Source of the DNA: Ceratothoa steindachneri
Lineage: Eukaryota > Arthropoda > Malacostraca > Isopoda > Cymothoidae
Direction of reading: 5' to 3'
NCBI GenBank assembly: GCA_963969495.1
Contig: OZ018324.1
Span: 140,116,355-140,180,354, forward strand
DNA: 64,000 nucleotides
The position numbers and the translations under genes are program-made. The notes under the pieces are model-generated. The model was not told the origin of the DNA and made no database searches. It worked only from the letters and a program-made list of their open reading frames with translations. Positions 48,754-61,700 of the stretch are shown here, piece after piece; positions within the stretch are counted from its first letter, which is position 1; every line of letters begins with the position of its first letter.

Positions 48754-50886
48754 TAATGTGTTTTGTATACAATAAAAAATACCCAACTCAGTAAAAACTC
48801 ATGTAGGTATTTTCACCAATGTTTATCTTTGATTGGAACTTGTTTTTTATCCATTTTGCCTGCGGCTTCGAAGCAAAAGGTGTCTGTAACCTTCTGTTCG
48901 AGATTTTGGTTAATACAGGATAAATATCGTAAATATTTTTTAAATTCACCGAAATAATATTTTGCATTTATGCAACTATTTAACAATTAGATTTATCTCG
49001 TAATTTTGTCCACATACACTCTAAAATATAATTTTACATACGGAGACAAATTAAGAAAGCACGTAAATACATTCTCATGTAGGTATTTTTATTAATTATG
49101 ATTACTGATATGAGAGTCAAATACTTATTTAACTGACATTAACGACACATTCGGCTCGGAACGTTTATAAACCTTTATAAATTAGTCAATACCTATTAGT
49201 TGCCGTGATTATTTTCCCTGAACTACAGGAAATAAAAAGTGATTATTAATTTAAATTATAAAGTAGCAGAGTTTGGCATATATAAGTCATATCAAGAGTA
49301 AGTGAGAAACAGGCAAGAATATCTTTGTGAAAAATGGAGAACCTTTCTCTATCAAGCGAAGCATTTCAATCCTGCTTTGAAAATGCTGATCTGTAATAAT
49401 AATTCAGCAATGAGAAAATTGCTTTAGTATTCAACCAGTAAGTCTAGTTAGTTAGTTAGTCTACGCCAATCCTCCCTTGATCCAGTCTATATTAAGTTCT
49501 TTTACATCTTACCACCATTAGCATTCTCTTCTTTACGTACTTTACATTAGCTAAGTAGAATCAACCCTATTATTAATTTATTACATTAACTAATTCGCTA
49601 ACCCTGAGAATAAACTTCAGAAAATACTGTGAAAAATTAGTTTTTAAAACCTGATTGCTTCTCTGATAATTATATTTTTATTCATTTCAGCATTATGGTA
49701 ATGAAACTGATTGAGCAGAGTAGATTATTCCATTAATTATCTTTATAAGTAAGAAGATACGATACAAATCACACGTATTAGTGAAGTAGCTCTGACCTTT
49801 ATCTAAATGGATTAATAACAATAAATGAATTTAATCGGAAATGATTCATGTGTAAATGTTCTTCTCTATTATATCATAGACAAAAGCTAGTAAAATAAAA
49901 GTTACATTACTTTGAACAAAATTGAAACTCAATATGACCAAAAGTTATTATAAATATAGAAATTTATTAAATAGACAGCAGGAAACTTTTAAGATAAACT
50001 AAATAATTATCATTTGCAAAGAAAGCATCTATGAAATATAGATTAAGTTTTCAATTTTGGAAAAAAACCCTCTATTTCCTATCCATCTAATATTTTTATA
50101 AGTTATTAATACATTTCTTGATTTATCTATTTTCTAAATCGACTATATTAAGCAGAGATTACTGTTGTTATTGGGTTGATTAACGTGAGTTTAAGTTGTA
50201 ACTGTAAACAAAGTGTTTCTTGCAGAATTGGAATGGAACATTTGCCAATACACGTAATGGTTTGATATTGATTTTATGTACTCGTAATTCAAGCAATAAA
50301 TATATTTACTTATAAGAAATTCTTCCTAAGTGATTCTTATAATTTGCCTGGATGGGGAGCATTAAATCGTCTCTACTTTCATCTTGATGGTTGATAGATA
50401 AATATTCTAGTAAATCTTCCTTAAACGTGATAATAATATATTTAAACAAATATTTGAAATCATTGTTATTGTGAAATCTAGTAGGACACTATTTCTGTTT
50501 AATAAACACTAAAAATTTCGAGGAAAAAAGATTCTATATATTCTTTTTCCTAGGAATAATCAAGTAGTTTTTGATTTTGATTTAAATAGTAGATTACATT
50601 CATAATTAATTACACTGTTCAACACCCAAAGTTTTTCTCATGGTTCTGGATGAAAATAGTCTGATTCTAGAGCATTGTATGTGCTGAATTCAATAATGAC
50701 ATTCATATAGCTGATTAGACTTAGTTTTCTAGAACCAGCATATCTATATATTTGGTGCACCATGTTATTCATACACTAATTATGTTCATTGGTTCCATTA
50801 TGCAATAATTATTTCCTTATTTCTGCTTTTATAGTCGTTTCAGGTTGCTGGTTCATGATAGTACATATCTTCTACTGCCAAATTTA
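48753..50886. other. AT-rich intergenic DNA
   Basis: No gene recognised. A trivial AGTTAGTTAGTTAGT run lies near 49,447; it is not a telomeric motif. Confidence 0.5.
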
Positions 50887-51184
50887 TAATTACTCTGAAC
50901 TTAACAAAACATGAAATGTGACAAGTGCATGAACGAGGGTCATAGTTTTTGTCACATATGTCGCGCCTTCACTACTGCTAGCCTCAAGAAACCAATCACA
51001 AAAGTTGTTCGATTGAACTACAAAAGTAGCTTTTCTAATTACTCTGAACTTAACAAAACATGGAACGTGACAAGTGCGTGAACGAGGGTCATAGTTTTTG
51101 TTACATATGTGGCGCCTTTACTACTGCTAGCCTCAAGAAACCAATCACAAAAGCTGTTCAACTGAACTACAAAAGTAACTTCAT
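50887..51184 (+). repeat. 149-base tandem duplication at the start of the 51-52.7 kb pseudogene
   Basis: Unit 1 spans 50,887-51,035 and unit 2 spans 51,036-51,184, both starting TAATTACTCTGAACTTAACA. Each contains an ATG (50,911 and 51,060) and the same coding segment, giving MKCDKCMNEGHSFCHICRAF in unit 1 and MERDKCVNEGHSFCYICGAF in unit 2. Unit 1 reads through the junction into unit 2 and then hits a stop. Differences between units are few, so the duplication is fairly recent relative to decay of the gene. Confidence 0.9.
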
Positions 51185-52663
51185 ATGGCCTTTGGGTGAC
51201 CCAGACAATAAATGGGCACCGCATATAGCTTATAAGTCTTGTGTCAACCACCTGAGCGAGTGAATGTGTAGTAAGCGAAGCTCAGAAATGCCGTTTGCTA
51301 TACCAATAATATAGCGTGAACCTAAAGGCCACATCAGTGACTACTATTTCTGTCTCACAAACATCAAGGGAATAACAATCGAACAACACGAGGCAAGGTC
51401 AGTACCTCAATTTTGCTTCTGCATTCAGACTAGTTTGGTACAGCGCTGAACTGCCAGTCTCAAATCCACAGAGTGAACAAGAATTGATGAGTGATTACGA
51501 TTCTAATTCTACCTCAAATGAAGACGACTACCAGGATGACCCTGAAAATACTAGGCCTAAACTCTTTACTCAGGGAAGCGCCTCATGATCCCATCAGGAA
51601 CCTAGACTTGTCCAAAGAAAAGGCCTAAGTTCTGGAATCCAGCCTAAAGCAACGTAACATGCTAGAAGCCAGAGTGCGTATCACCTTATCGAAATAGAGA
51701 GCTGTCTGCATTTTTCAGGATGGCAAACAACCTTTGTTACTGTAAGGACGCAGTATCTCCCATGTAACGATTCTGAAAGTCTGAACCATACAACTCAGAT
51801 AATTGGAGGCTGTTTATAGACTTTGGAAAAGATTCTTCGAAAGCTCTTCTTTTACACAATGCCAATCAGTTTCCATCTGGCACATTAGATCATGCAGCAA
51901 AGATAGCTGAGGGCTATGAAACAATAAAGAATTTGCTAGCCGCTATCAAGTACGAGAATCACCTGTGGATAATATGTGGGGATCTCAAAGACATTTGCTT
52001 ACTACTGGACTTTCAGAGTTGTACAAAAACACATTTTCTATTTGTGTTTGTGGGACAGCAGAGCTAATGCAGGGCATTATGTGAGAAAGGAATGGCCAAC
52101 AAGACCAAGAGATGTACCTGCATGGTTCAACAGTGTTCACCATTTTCTTGTAGATCGAGAAAAGATACTTTGGCCTCCAATGCATCTAAAGGTCGGTTTA
52201 GTTACAAATTTCATTAAGGATATAGATCAATCTGGTACTAAGTTGGGATACTTATGTCAATAAATAGGTGGTGTGGTTTCCGAAGCCAAGTTAAATGGAC
52301 CACAAATTCGCATACTAGTTTAGGATAGCGAATTCACCAATGTGTCGAAGCGTTTTCTTGGAAACTATCGTGCTGACAACTACAAAGAAATTGGTACAAC
52401 CATGCTGCAGAATTATCATGTATTGGGAGCAAGGAGGTCATTTAAATTACATTTTTTTCCTCTCTCATATTGATTTTTCCCCATCTAACCTTGGAGATAT
52501 TAGTAATGAACATGGTGGAAGATTTCAACAAAACATCGCCATAATGGAGAGCAGATATCTTAGACAAATCAGTCCTAACTTGATGGGTGCCTATTGCTGG
52601 AGGCTGAAACTAGAAGAAAGCGATCTGTACAAAAGAAAAGACAAAGTTCAAAAACAATTTTAG
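50911..52663 (+). pseudogene. Decayed member of a multicopy uncharacterised arthropod protein family
   Basis: Joining frames by eye recovers a family I recognise from memory as repeated in arthropod genomes without an assigned function. The N-terminus has HSFCYICGAFTTASLKKPIT and LGDPDNKWAPHIAYKSC, probably a zinc-binding module. Next come MPFAIPII, a stop in place of Trp, and REPKGHISDYYFCLTNIKGI (51,288-51,380), then an acidic linker with KLFTQ (51,400-51,588). The core has WRLFIDFGKDSSKALLLHNA, NHLWIICGDLKDICLLLDFQ and, after a frameshift near 52,000, FYLCLWDSRANAGHYVRKEW and PPMHLKVGLVTNFIKDIDQS. The C-terminus has RFLGNYRADNYKEIG, LSHIDFSPSNLGDISNEHG, RFQQNIAIMESRYL and MGAYCWRLK, ending at 52,663. 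The span corresponds to about 560 residues. The family behaves like a mobile or transposon-derived gene, but no catalytic motif is obvious and no terminal repeats were seen. Confidence 0.75.
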
Positions 52664-54932
52664 AACTTATTTTGTTAATTATAAAGGATTTGAACTCATG
52701 CTTTCTGGTACAATTTCTTATGTTCTTATCTGTAACGTGGTTAATATCGTTATCTTTCGTGAGACAATTAATGTCAGCATACTTACTATTTTTATGATCG
52801 TTTAAGAAAGTAGATCTGATAGTAGAATAAAACATCTAAATCATACCTTAAAATGTTACATTAGTCATCTAAGCAGAGGAACATATGATTCAAGCCGGCT
52901 TCTTTGAGTTTAAATATCTGTTGCACGGCAAAAGCGACGTAATATTGAATATTTGTACCTATTTATTTTTTTATAAAACCTAGTCTGATAGAAAAAAACA
53001 AATAACAGATTCAAATTCATCAATATGAAATTAGTTGTGTAAGCCTAATCTCATATGTGAACCAATTAGGCTGTTGACTAGTTTTATTAATGTTTTAGAA
53101 AGTTTTGAATTCGTACAGTGTTAATTTCAAATTGGCTAATAATCCTTTACATTTCGTTCAACTATAGGAAAATCTGCCTTCTTCAGATTGTTATCGGATG
53201 GAATACCAACCAGAATTTAACTTCACATAGGAATAATTTTACCTATATTTTGTTCTACTGTAGGTCTTTTTAAGTATCATTAGTAAATACCGTGATTTCG
53301 TCTGGTGATTTTCAAATAACAAAAATTAGTTATCTAGGATTCTTCTCTAATAATATTCCTTACGTAAAAGGATGCCATTAGGGAACAAATAAGTCTGTAT
53401 ACAAAAGAATGAATTCATCACTAAACATGAATCTCAGAAAAGGTTAATAAGAGTCAAAAATAAAAAGATGTTGGCAAAAATATCTATTTTACTTCCGTAT
53501 GTGATCCATCATTAGCATAAATATACATATTTCCATATCATATCACTTCACCTATTTATCTTTGAGCTTGAAATCTTATGTTAGGGTTACGTATTTCGTC
53601 ATGATAATTTATTACCGTTAAGGAATTTTCTAATAGCAGTGATGACTCATAGGGAAGGTAAATATGTCCTAGATTTCTTACTGTTGTGTAGCTTACGGTA
53701 GCAGCTGAACTATTTAGATCCCCTTTCTGTTTTCTTTTGTTTTTAATATATTATTTGAATGATTTAAGTGCATTTAAATCTTATCTACTTTGGTAGTTTG
53801 AATCAATGAATTCGGGAAGTTAGATGTACGCACCTTTTCCATGAGTTAACTAGATCATTTACAAGATCAGCGGATCATCGTATCATTTATATTGACTACA
53901 CCATCGTTATCCAACTCAAATCGTGGTAGATTTACCAAGCTTGATTAATTGATGCCCACTCCATGATATTTTCCTTCTCTTCTTTTCAGAAAATTATACA
54001 TTAAGTTTTCTTCGGAAGTGCTAAAATTTTATATCACTCAGATGGTTAGATACATCAACATCTTTAGGTTTAATACCACCATTTTTTATGTATGAAGGGT
54101 AGGTAAAAAAATGTGTCATGTTGTTTGAGATAGGTATTAAATGTTTTCTAGTCAAAAATCAATGAATTCTTTCTCCAGTAAAAATAGTTTTGTCAGATAA
54201 GGATTAGAATTGGAGAGAAAATTCTTAATTTACTCAGGATGTATAATAGTGAGGTATGAGGAGCTTCTCTTAAGTATTCCAGCCATACAGTATTTTTTCA
54301 TCTTAAAACGTTGGTGAGTATCGGTGATAAAATGGAAAGAAATGCGGTAGTAATGCCTACTACAACTACATTCAGTTAGTACTCTCGTTTTTCAAATTAA
54401 AGATTTTCTTTTTCTGAAATTATGTGCGGATAATCTGCTAAAATTGATTTGATCTTTGTTTCTAAGACAGCTCAATGATACATTAAATTTTACATAGCTC
54501 AAGTATACTTCAATTATACAACACGTAAAATCATCATTTATTCTTTTAATAATTGATTTTCTTATTTTCTTTGATAAGGTTAGAAAAGAACGCATTAGAT
54601 ATGCATATTTCTTTAATTTCCGAGTCTTTCTGGTAAATACCCGATTTCAACTTCTACAGGGAATAACATTAATATGAAAGGAAAATAGGCAGATTCAAAT
54701 AAGACTAAAGTTACAGAGCCTTTACCCATATGGTATTGACACTGTTTATATACCCTTTTAAACCTCTCTCTTTCTCGGCCCATTATATGATACGCTATTA
54801 TGTTTACTTTTATAATTTACTTCTTTAGTTGAAAAATAGTAGAATTAAGTATGATATCTCTCATATGGTTATTTTTAGATAATATTTTTGTTTAACTAGG
54901 AAACTAAAATATTTATGAGGTACAAAGGCACT
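52664..54932. other. AT-rich intergenic DNA
   Basis: No gene, element or repeat recognised. Confidence 0.5.
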
Positions 54933-54937
54933 GTGAA

Positions 54938-55395
54938 TGTTAGAGAAAAAAGGTCATTCTCCCTCCCTCGAACCCAACGCCCACCCTTGGTACCGGATAG
55001 AAGATGCATCTGCCCGCCTAGAAAGCCCCAAGGAAGCAGCGGTCGGATGACCCAGGCACTCTTATCAAGAGTGGTCGGCCAGTCGAACGCAAATAGCCGC
55101 TTCAAGACTGTCGCGCGGTCGTGTGAAATGTGTTGGGTTCACATTCTATCCCCCTCGCATCGCCTGGTCTACGCCAGAACTACGGTCTGGAGGACTTTCG
55201 CGCGAGCCTGTTATGCTCGCCAAGAATATCACGTGCCCCCTGGTGCGCCAAGTCTTGATAAGGGCAACGGGGTCATGCGCCGGCGCGAAATTCTCGCTAC
55301 TATCTTGGGGCAGTCTGGGCGTGTAGGTGCATCTTCTCTCAGGCGCCACGGGTAGACGTTGTGTTCTAGGGGGGCCTAACCTTCTCGCTTTGACA
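54938..55395. mobile_element. 458-base GC-rich element with long inverted arms and 5-base target duplication
   Basis: The element begins TGTTAGAGAAAAAAGGT and ends ACCTTCTCGCTTTGACA. GTGAA stands directly outside both ends (54,933-54,937 and 55,396-55,400). The two halves are diverged inverted copies: words such as AACCCAACGCC, AGAAGATGCATCTGCCCGCC, AGCCCCAAG and CTTATCAAGA occur in order on the plus strand from the left and on the minus strand from the right. No protein is encoded; the 146-codon frame across it is a by-product of GC richness. TG...CA ends with 5-base duplication fit either a solo LTR or a non-autonomous DNA element of the TGTNR-terminus type. The related copy is at 36,058. 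Confidence 0.8.
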
Positions 55396-55400
55396 GTGAA

Positions 55401-57397
55401 TAATGGAGATATAGAAACATTAATTTTATCCATCTGCATATATCCTTTGTTGGATCATAACATTATTTTGAATACATCATATACTTTCAGCCACAAAGAA
55501 TAAAATAAAAATTATTCGATCTACAATTTGAGTTAAAATTTTCCCAGGATGTCTGATAAGATTTTCAGAGAAAATGTGTTTTCCCACAAGAGATAGAATC
55601 CACAAAACGCAGTATGGAGAACTGAACACGAACTTTTTAGAACTTCATTTGTATCTGTTTTCTAATTGTACTACAAGCCTCTATATTTCCTTTCAGATTC
55701 TCAATTAGTAAAGACATAATTCCACTCCCCGTGAAAGGTAATTGCTCAATATCCTTACTTTAGGAAAAGCTAAACTTAATCAAGGATTCTGATGTTAATC
55801 AAACTTTCGACGGATTCTCTTTAGATAAACAAGCCTGCAAACGAGAAAAAATTTATAAAAACGCTAATGCATTAGATATAAATATTAATATTCACTTGAG
55901 AATAAGGTACGATAATAAAGACGGTGCTGCGTTTGATAAAGAAAGTCAATGTAAAGAAAGTATCGAAAGGTCTTTCAAGAATTATTTTGAGTTTTTCTTT
56001 GCAAATCGACTGTGAGTATTAGTTAAAAGTTAACCTCGATTTTAAAGATGATAACGAGAATGTAAATCTATGGTTATATCATTTCAACAACTGACGGGGA
56101 AAGTAATTTTTGACTCTCTCTGTAAAAGAGTCAAAAAGGAGAATTACACTGCTTTAATTCAGTAAAGTAACAATGTATTTAATTTAAGCAGAACTTTCAC
56201 TTTTTCTTATCTGTCTACGTTTATTAAAAGGGGGTTTATTAACCTTACTTATGAGTAAAAGATTGTGCATTTGTACCGGATATCATTCCTTATAAAATGA
56301 TAGTGAATAGAAACACAGAGTACTATATTAAGACCTACTTTTGTAAAGAAAGCTTGAGTTTATGTACCCTTTCTTGACTTGACTATGAATCATATATCTC
56401 AATTCATACTTTCCCCAAGTTGGGCAAGATCTGAAATGTCGTAATCTTGTCTTTGATTGAATTGGCTCAAAATGAAGATTAATTCTACTTTATAGTCTCG
56501 AATTTAACCAAGGAAGTTATTGCTACTGTAATTTGGTCTGGAAAATAATGTATCCTATACGATTAGTCCGTTGCATGCCACATATCAAAAGAATCAGAGT
56601 CTTTCGAATAAGGCAGATGGATTCTGCAAATCATGCTATACCTTTCGTGATGATAAATTTACCATTTTGAATCATTTTATTTCTGTTTGTAGCCAATACC
56701 ATGGTCAATACAACCCAGAAGAGGAAAATAATTAAATGGAATGTTATGATTTTAATATACATTTGTTTAATCGATCATGTATGACTAGAATTTAGCCTTA
56801 TCCATGTAAACATATGAAGATTTGTGGAATATATGATAAAATGGTTATTGTAAATGACTATGGACAGAAAAACCATGATTTCAAAAACTAAACTGTCAGG
56901 GCATGAAAAATACAAGATTGGTGGATCAAAGCATGTATTCTGAATTAGTGGATTGAAAAAAGATATAAACTGAAGGGAAAACATTTTACTACGAGATTTA
57001 ACGTGTAAAAATAAAATTTTTCTCATACGAGTACTTATTCCTTATATTTTGGCAATGTAAATAATCTGCAATTTGTATTATAACGAGAAGAATGAAAACC
57101 ATGTAAACTGCGATAATTTAAGGACACCTGAGTTTTGTAGAGATTAAGACACCATCATTCCAGTAATTTAATTTATGGACTACCATATTACGTCGAGAAA
57201 GAATAGGAGAGATGTAAAGTTTTGGCTCAGAATAAAAAATATCCTAGATAGAACAAGTAGAGAATATTACATTTCATAAGGTTTTTAAAGTAATGGGATA
57301 CCATATATTGAGAAAATTTACTTCACTCACCCTTTTTTTAGGAAGAACCTGACAAACCATACTGATGAAATACGTGGAAAACAATATTTCAAATAAC
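55401..57397. other. AT-rich intergenic DNA
   Basis: Nothing recognised on either strand. Confidence 0.5.
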
Positions 57398-57613
57398 ATT
57401 GGATATCCGTGAATGAAAATATAATATTTGACGAGCTTTTTAATAGTTAAAGGAAAAATAACACAACCTTTGATGAGGGATTGAACATACTACTAACAAA
57501 GTAGTATTGGATATTCGTGAATGAAAATATAATATTCGACGAGCTTTTTAACACTTATAGGAAAAATAATACAACCTTTGATTAGGGATTGAACATACTA
57601 CTTACAAAGGGCT
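57398..57613 (+). repeat. Tandem duplication, 108-base unit, two copies
   Basis: ATTGGATATCCGTGAATG starts at 57,398 and ATTGGATATTCGTGAATG at 57,506. The units stay parallel (GACGAGCTTTTTAA, ACAACCTTTGAT, GGGATTGAACATACTACT) with roughly nine differences and no indel. Non-coding. Confidence 0.92.
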
Positions 57614-58560
57614 TAAAGAATTTCCGATAATCATTCATCGAGTATTTCAGGTTTTACCCATTTCAGATATGTAAACAATTGTATCCGTCTGTTAAAAAGT
57701 TTTGAATGTTTTATTTATGCCAGAGAAGACAATTTCAATAATTGACTGAACTAATCCTAATCCGTAATCAAATATCTAGTGAGGAATTGGCTCAAATTTC
57801 TTCATGCAATGAATGGAAGCGAACTTCCTCTAAAGATATATGGAGATTAATTTTACTCCGACGTTTCATGTAAAAGGAGAAGAAAGTTAAAATCGAATCG
57901 AGCTCCTTTTCATGGATGTGCTTGACATTGATGTGAGAGGGATGATTTTTCCCTGAAATGTGTCGATGTCATCAATGAGCCGGGCTTGTTGCACATATTT
58001 CGAGACACAAAGAAAAAAAAACAAACATGTGGACAGATATTCAAATTGTTTCCCTTTGATATTTCCAGTGTGAAGATTGACTACTATGTGAGTTATTTTA
58101 CAGAGATTTTATAAATAAAGTGTCAAGAATTGTTATATTTGGAGTGCTGAGAGTCGGAGAGTCGGTTATGGTCGGGTGCTGTAGTCCTTTTGTTATTTCC
58201 TATCCAACGTCAAGAGTGAAAATTTACTGTAGCTTTCTTTTTCTTTTCCCCTTTTGTGATGAAACCATTCCAATTTCCCTGTTGGCAAGCTTCAGAAGAT
58301 TTTTATTTAAGAAATCTAGCTTGATAGAAGATTTCTTATACAGAATAAACGGCGAAAATTTTGGAATCGTCAGAGTAATTTTTTTACAAAAGATTGATCT
58401 ATACATCTCTGTCCTGACATGCACTATTAATAGGAAACTTTTTTCCCCTTATCTACAACTTGCGGGAGACGAAATAACTCATATTAATGCACCTATAATG
58501 AATTTCAGACAATTACCTCATGAGTATATGCTACGAGAGAATTGAAGTTTGCATTGCAGT
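57614..58560 (+). other. Intergenic with a 141-codon frame of unknown meaning
   Basis: The plus-strand frame 58,120-58,545 (MSRIVIFGVLRVGESVMVGC...) is one of the longest single open frames in the window. It has hydrophobic stretches but no recognised domain, signal or homolog. In AT-rich DNA a frame of this length is unusual but possible by chance. I do not call it a gene. Confidence 0.25.
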
Positions 58561-58792
58561 ATGGTTATATAATCAAGATGTTATATGAATTCTAGAAGTT
58601 TTAAAGTCACAACGTACACTTTAAGAACTATACATATAATTTCTTCCTTCAAGAAAAGATTGAGCTTTCAGCTCAATCAATGGTTATATAATCAAGATGT
58701 TATATGAATTCTAGAAGTTTTAAAGTCACAACGTACACTTTAAGAACTATACATATAATTTCTTCCTTCAAGAAAAGATTGAGCTTTCAGCT
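58561..58792 (+). repeat. Recent tandem duplication, 119-base unit, near identical
   Basis: ATGGTTATATAATCAAGATG begins at 58,561 and again at 58,680. I see no difference over the 113 bases that both units share, up to GAGCTTTCAGCT. The identity contrasts with the older duplications at 24.1 and 57.4 kb, so it is either very recent or an assembly artefact. Confidence 0.93.
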
Positions 58793-61700
58793 ATTTTTTG
58801 TAGGGAGAAATCAGATGAGTAAAATGGTCAATATATAGAAAAAATAAGCAGAATTGAGGATTTAGAAATTAAAATTCACAAGATAGAGAAAAAATCCTGA
58901 AAAACGATTCAGAGTAAAATTATGTTTTAATAGGTAAGTAAAGCTCATGCACAAATTCCTCAAAATATATTTGAGTTTTGCGAGTTTATTTTTTTTCGTA
59001 ATATTAAGGATACTTAGGAAAGATATTTCCAGGGGCGTCGTGATTTAGGAAAGATCCAAATATTTAAATTAATCTATTCGGTAAAAGCTTTATTCTTTAA
59101 ATATAACAAAATCTTAAGGAATTTTAACGTCATAAAACTAACAAATACGAATATATAATGGAAGGATGTAGCTCACAACCTCGTTTATTTGGACGTTTTA
59201 GGCAATTGCAGGTACACTCATTTTACTGAGTGTGATGTCCTAATTCTAAAACGCTCTCCCCACCATGATTTGCGCTTTTGTTTGAACTAACACCCTAAAA
59301 TATGTGAAATATAGTAATACGACTTTGACATGTTACCTTATATAGTAAAAGCAGGTAAGATTCACGCATAATCAATTTTTCTGAAGAGTTTTGGCGATCT
59401 CATAATAGAACAGCAAGAGAAAGATATCACGATGTTTTTGGCATATTCCACCAAATTCTCAGTAGTGTGGTAACTAACACTTCGGCGTGTTTTATTCGCG
59501 ATTAAACTATTAAATTTTGGAAATGATTTCAAATTTAATGGAAAAAGATGACCCGCGTATTTCACCTGCTGGAAATGAAAAATAATTACACATTGTATTC
59601 CTCGACATTGCAATAATGACGATATTATTACTTTAATTAACATATAAAGAATATGAAATTTAATTTTTTTTAGTTTAACTACAACTAATTTAATTGAATA
59701 CTAATCTAATATATACTAGTCTAACTTGTCTAACTATTCTAACTTTCACGAAAATAATTTCTCCTCAAGTGGAAATACATATTTGATAGCATTATAAAGA
59801 TAGCAGAAATTGCATCAAACACAAAAGATCCAATTTAAGAAAGCTTTACTATAATATTATTATTATTATTAACTTGGCAGCAATAAAATGGGATAGATTA
59901 ATTGAATTAAGAACTTTACTTCTCAAATTAAAATTCAATTTTTTTCTAAAAATAGAAATAATAGAATTATTATATTACATAGACACTCACTACATAATCG
60001 TTGAAAACTTATCTCCTTCAAAACCAATCAAGCGTAAATTAACGTACTTTGTACCTAATATTAATGTAAAAAGTACACGATTTCTTTCTTGACTAAAACT
60101 TGCTTGTTGCTAAATTTTATTAAGATTTGAATAAAACTTGCAACATTTACTCTTTCGTCATTCTTTTTTACTTTTATACACGTGCTGTTCTTCAAGTCAA
60201 ACTATTAATGCTTACAACACAATGGTTACCTCAAATGTTAACATTTCCACCTCATCTCTATCAATACATACTTAAAATAATTTTACCCTCAATTATAGAA
60301 AATTATCTTCATTTTATTAAATCGATTTCATTTGTCTATAAAATACAATTCAAATTTGTAAATTTAGGTTGTACCGTATTTTTAAATGGGAAAGATGGAC
60401 AAATAGGACTCCAGATACTGTAATAAAAATTTTTTATCTTATTTTAATTTTCATTTGTACGATTTTTTATATTATTGTCTCTCATGTTCTTTTATTAGCT
60501 ATTCCTTAGTTTTAGGAAAAAAATCCTAGTTTTTGACAAAGGATTTATTAAGGTAAATATTTAGAGTTACAAACGGTTGTTATGACCTCTGCCAAAGGCA
60601 TATCGGTAACAATAGATTTTCCAAATTCATTAAATCCACGGAAGATCTTGTGAAATATGATGAACCCGTCGCGAAATATTTCTTACCTTTAAAGTGTTGG
60701 TAATCCTGGATGTGCAAATTTTGAAAAAATTCGATGTACAATGATACGTTTAAATAATAGCAATATCTATTATATCAACTTAATTATTTTTTCTGTTTAG
60801 CATGCAAAAATAGGTATAATTTTTTTAGAAGCAAAACTTGGTTGCATCTAAGTGTTTTGAAATCAAAGTGAAAAGATGTGATAACCGACTGAGCGCCATT
60901 TGTTGTTCTTTTTTCCTCAAACTTGTTTTCTCAAGAAATAAGGAAGTTTTGCCATCTACATAAATGCAGTATTGAGAAATTTTGAACCCGTATGCACTTA
61001 TCTGTTCCAATTGTTTAAGTTTTTTCTCCTTCCTTAACTTTACCATTGCCTTTCCATAATATTTTAAACATATCTTCCCGCAGAGATACTGAACGGCATA
61101 GCTATAGCTTTACCGCATTTTGGCATAGAAGGATAACAATTATTTTAATAAGGGTCAGCTAAAATATGGCATATAAGAGTGTATCACTCGACTTAATTGG
61201 ATCACACTAAATAATAAGTTAGTTTTGCCGCTACAGGATTTATGGTGAACGTGTTAAAAAAATTTCAAAAATTATTATTTAGTATATTACTATTTTGATG
61301 TATATGATTACAGGATGCAAAACTTTAGGATAATTCATTCCCGTAAACATCCCTATATCCATCTGTATGACCTTTAATGTGAACCATGAATTACTAGTAT
61401 CACCAGTGGGGGCATTCATAACTCCATACCCATAAAGAGATACACATATCCACATACTCCTGACTTAGACCCGCAAAAATTCTTTGAACGTTAGTTGCGT
61501 TTAAAACTCAATATACACGACTCATTTAGCCATTGAAAGGCACTTGTAAGTGATTTGACCCATGGGAAACCATCAATGGAATAACCATTTATCATCTTTT
61601 CACAAAAGCCCGCAGGTCATTGGAGTGACTTTCCCTCTTGTTTGAATTCGACGGGATGAGAGATAGTGTGACTGTGCTAGAAGTTGAAGAGAGTAATAAT

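Noticed and set aside
49440..49470. TTAG repeats as an interstitial telomere
   Set aside because: Only three units of AGTT/TTAG, not the TTAGG arthropod telomeric repeat.
54915..55355. 146-codon plus-strand frame and overlapping frames
   Set aside because: They fall in the GC-rich inverted-arm element, where several frames are open on both strands; composition explains them.
58120..58545. 141-codon plus-strand frame as a host gene
   Set aside because: No domain, no splice or promoter context that I could support; kept only as a remark under intergenic DNA.
59208..59245. Small stem-loop around ACACTCATTTTACTGAGTGT
   Set aside because: A seven-base stem is expected by chance in a window of this size and has no supporting context.
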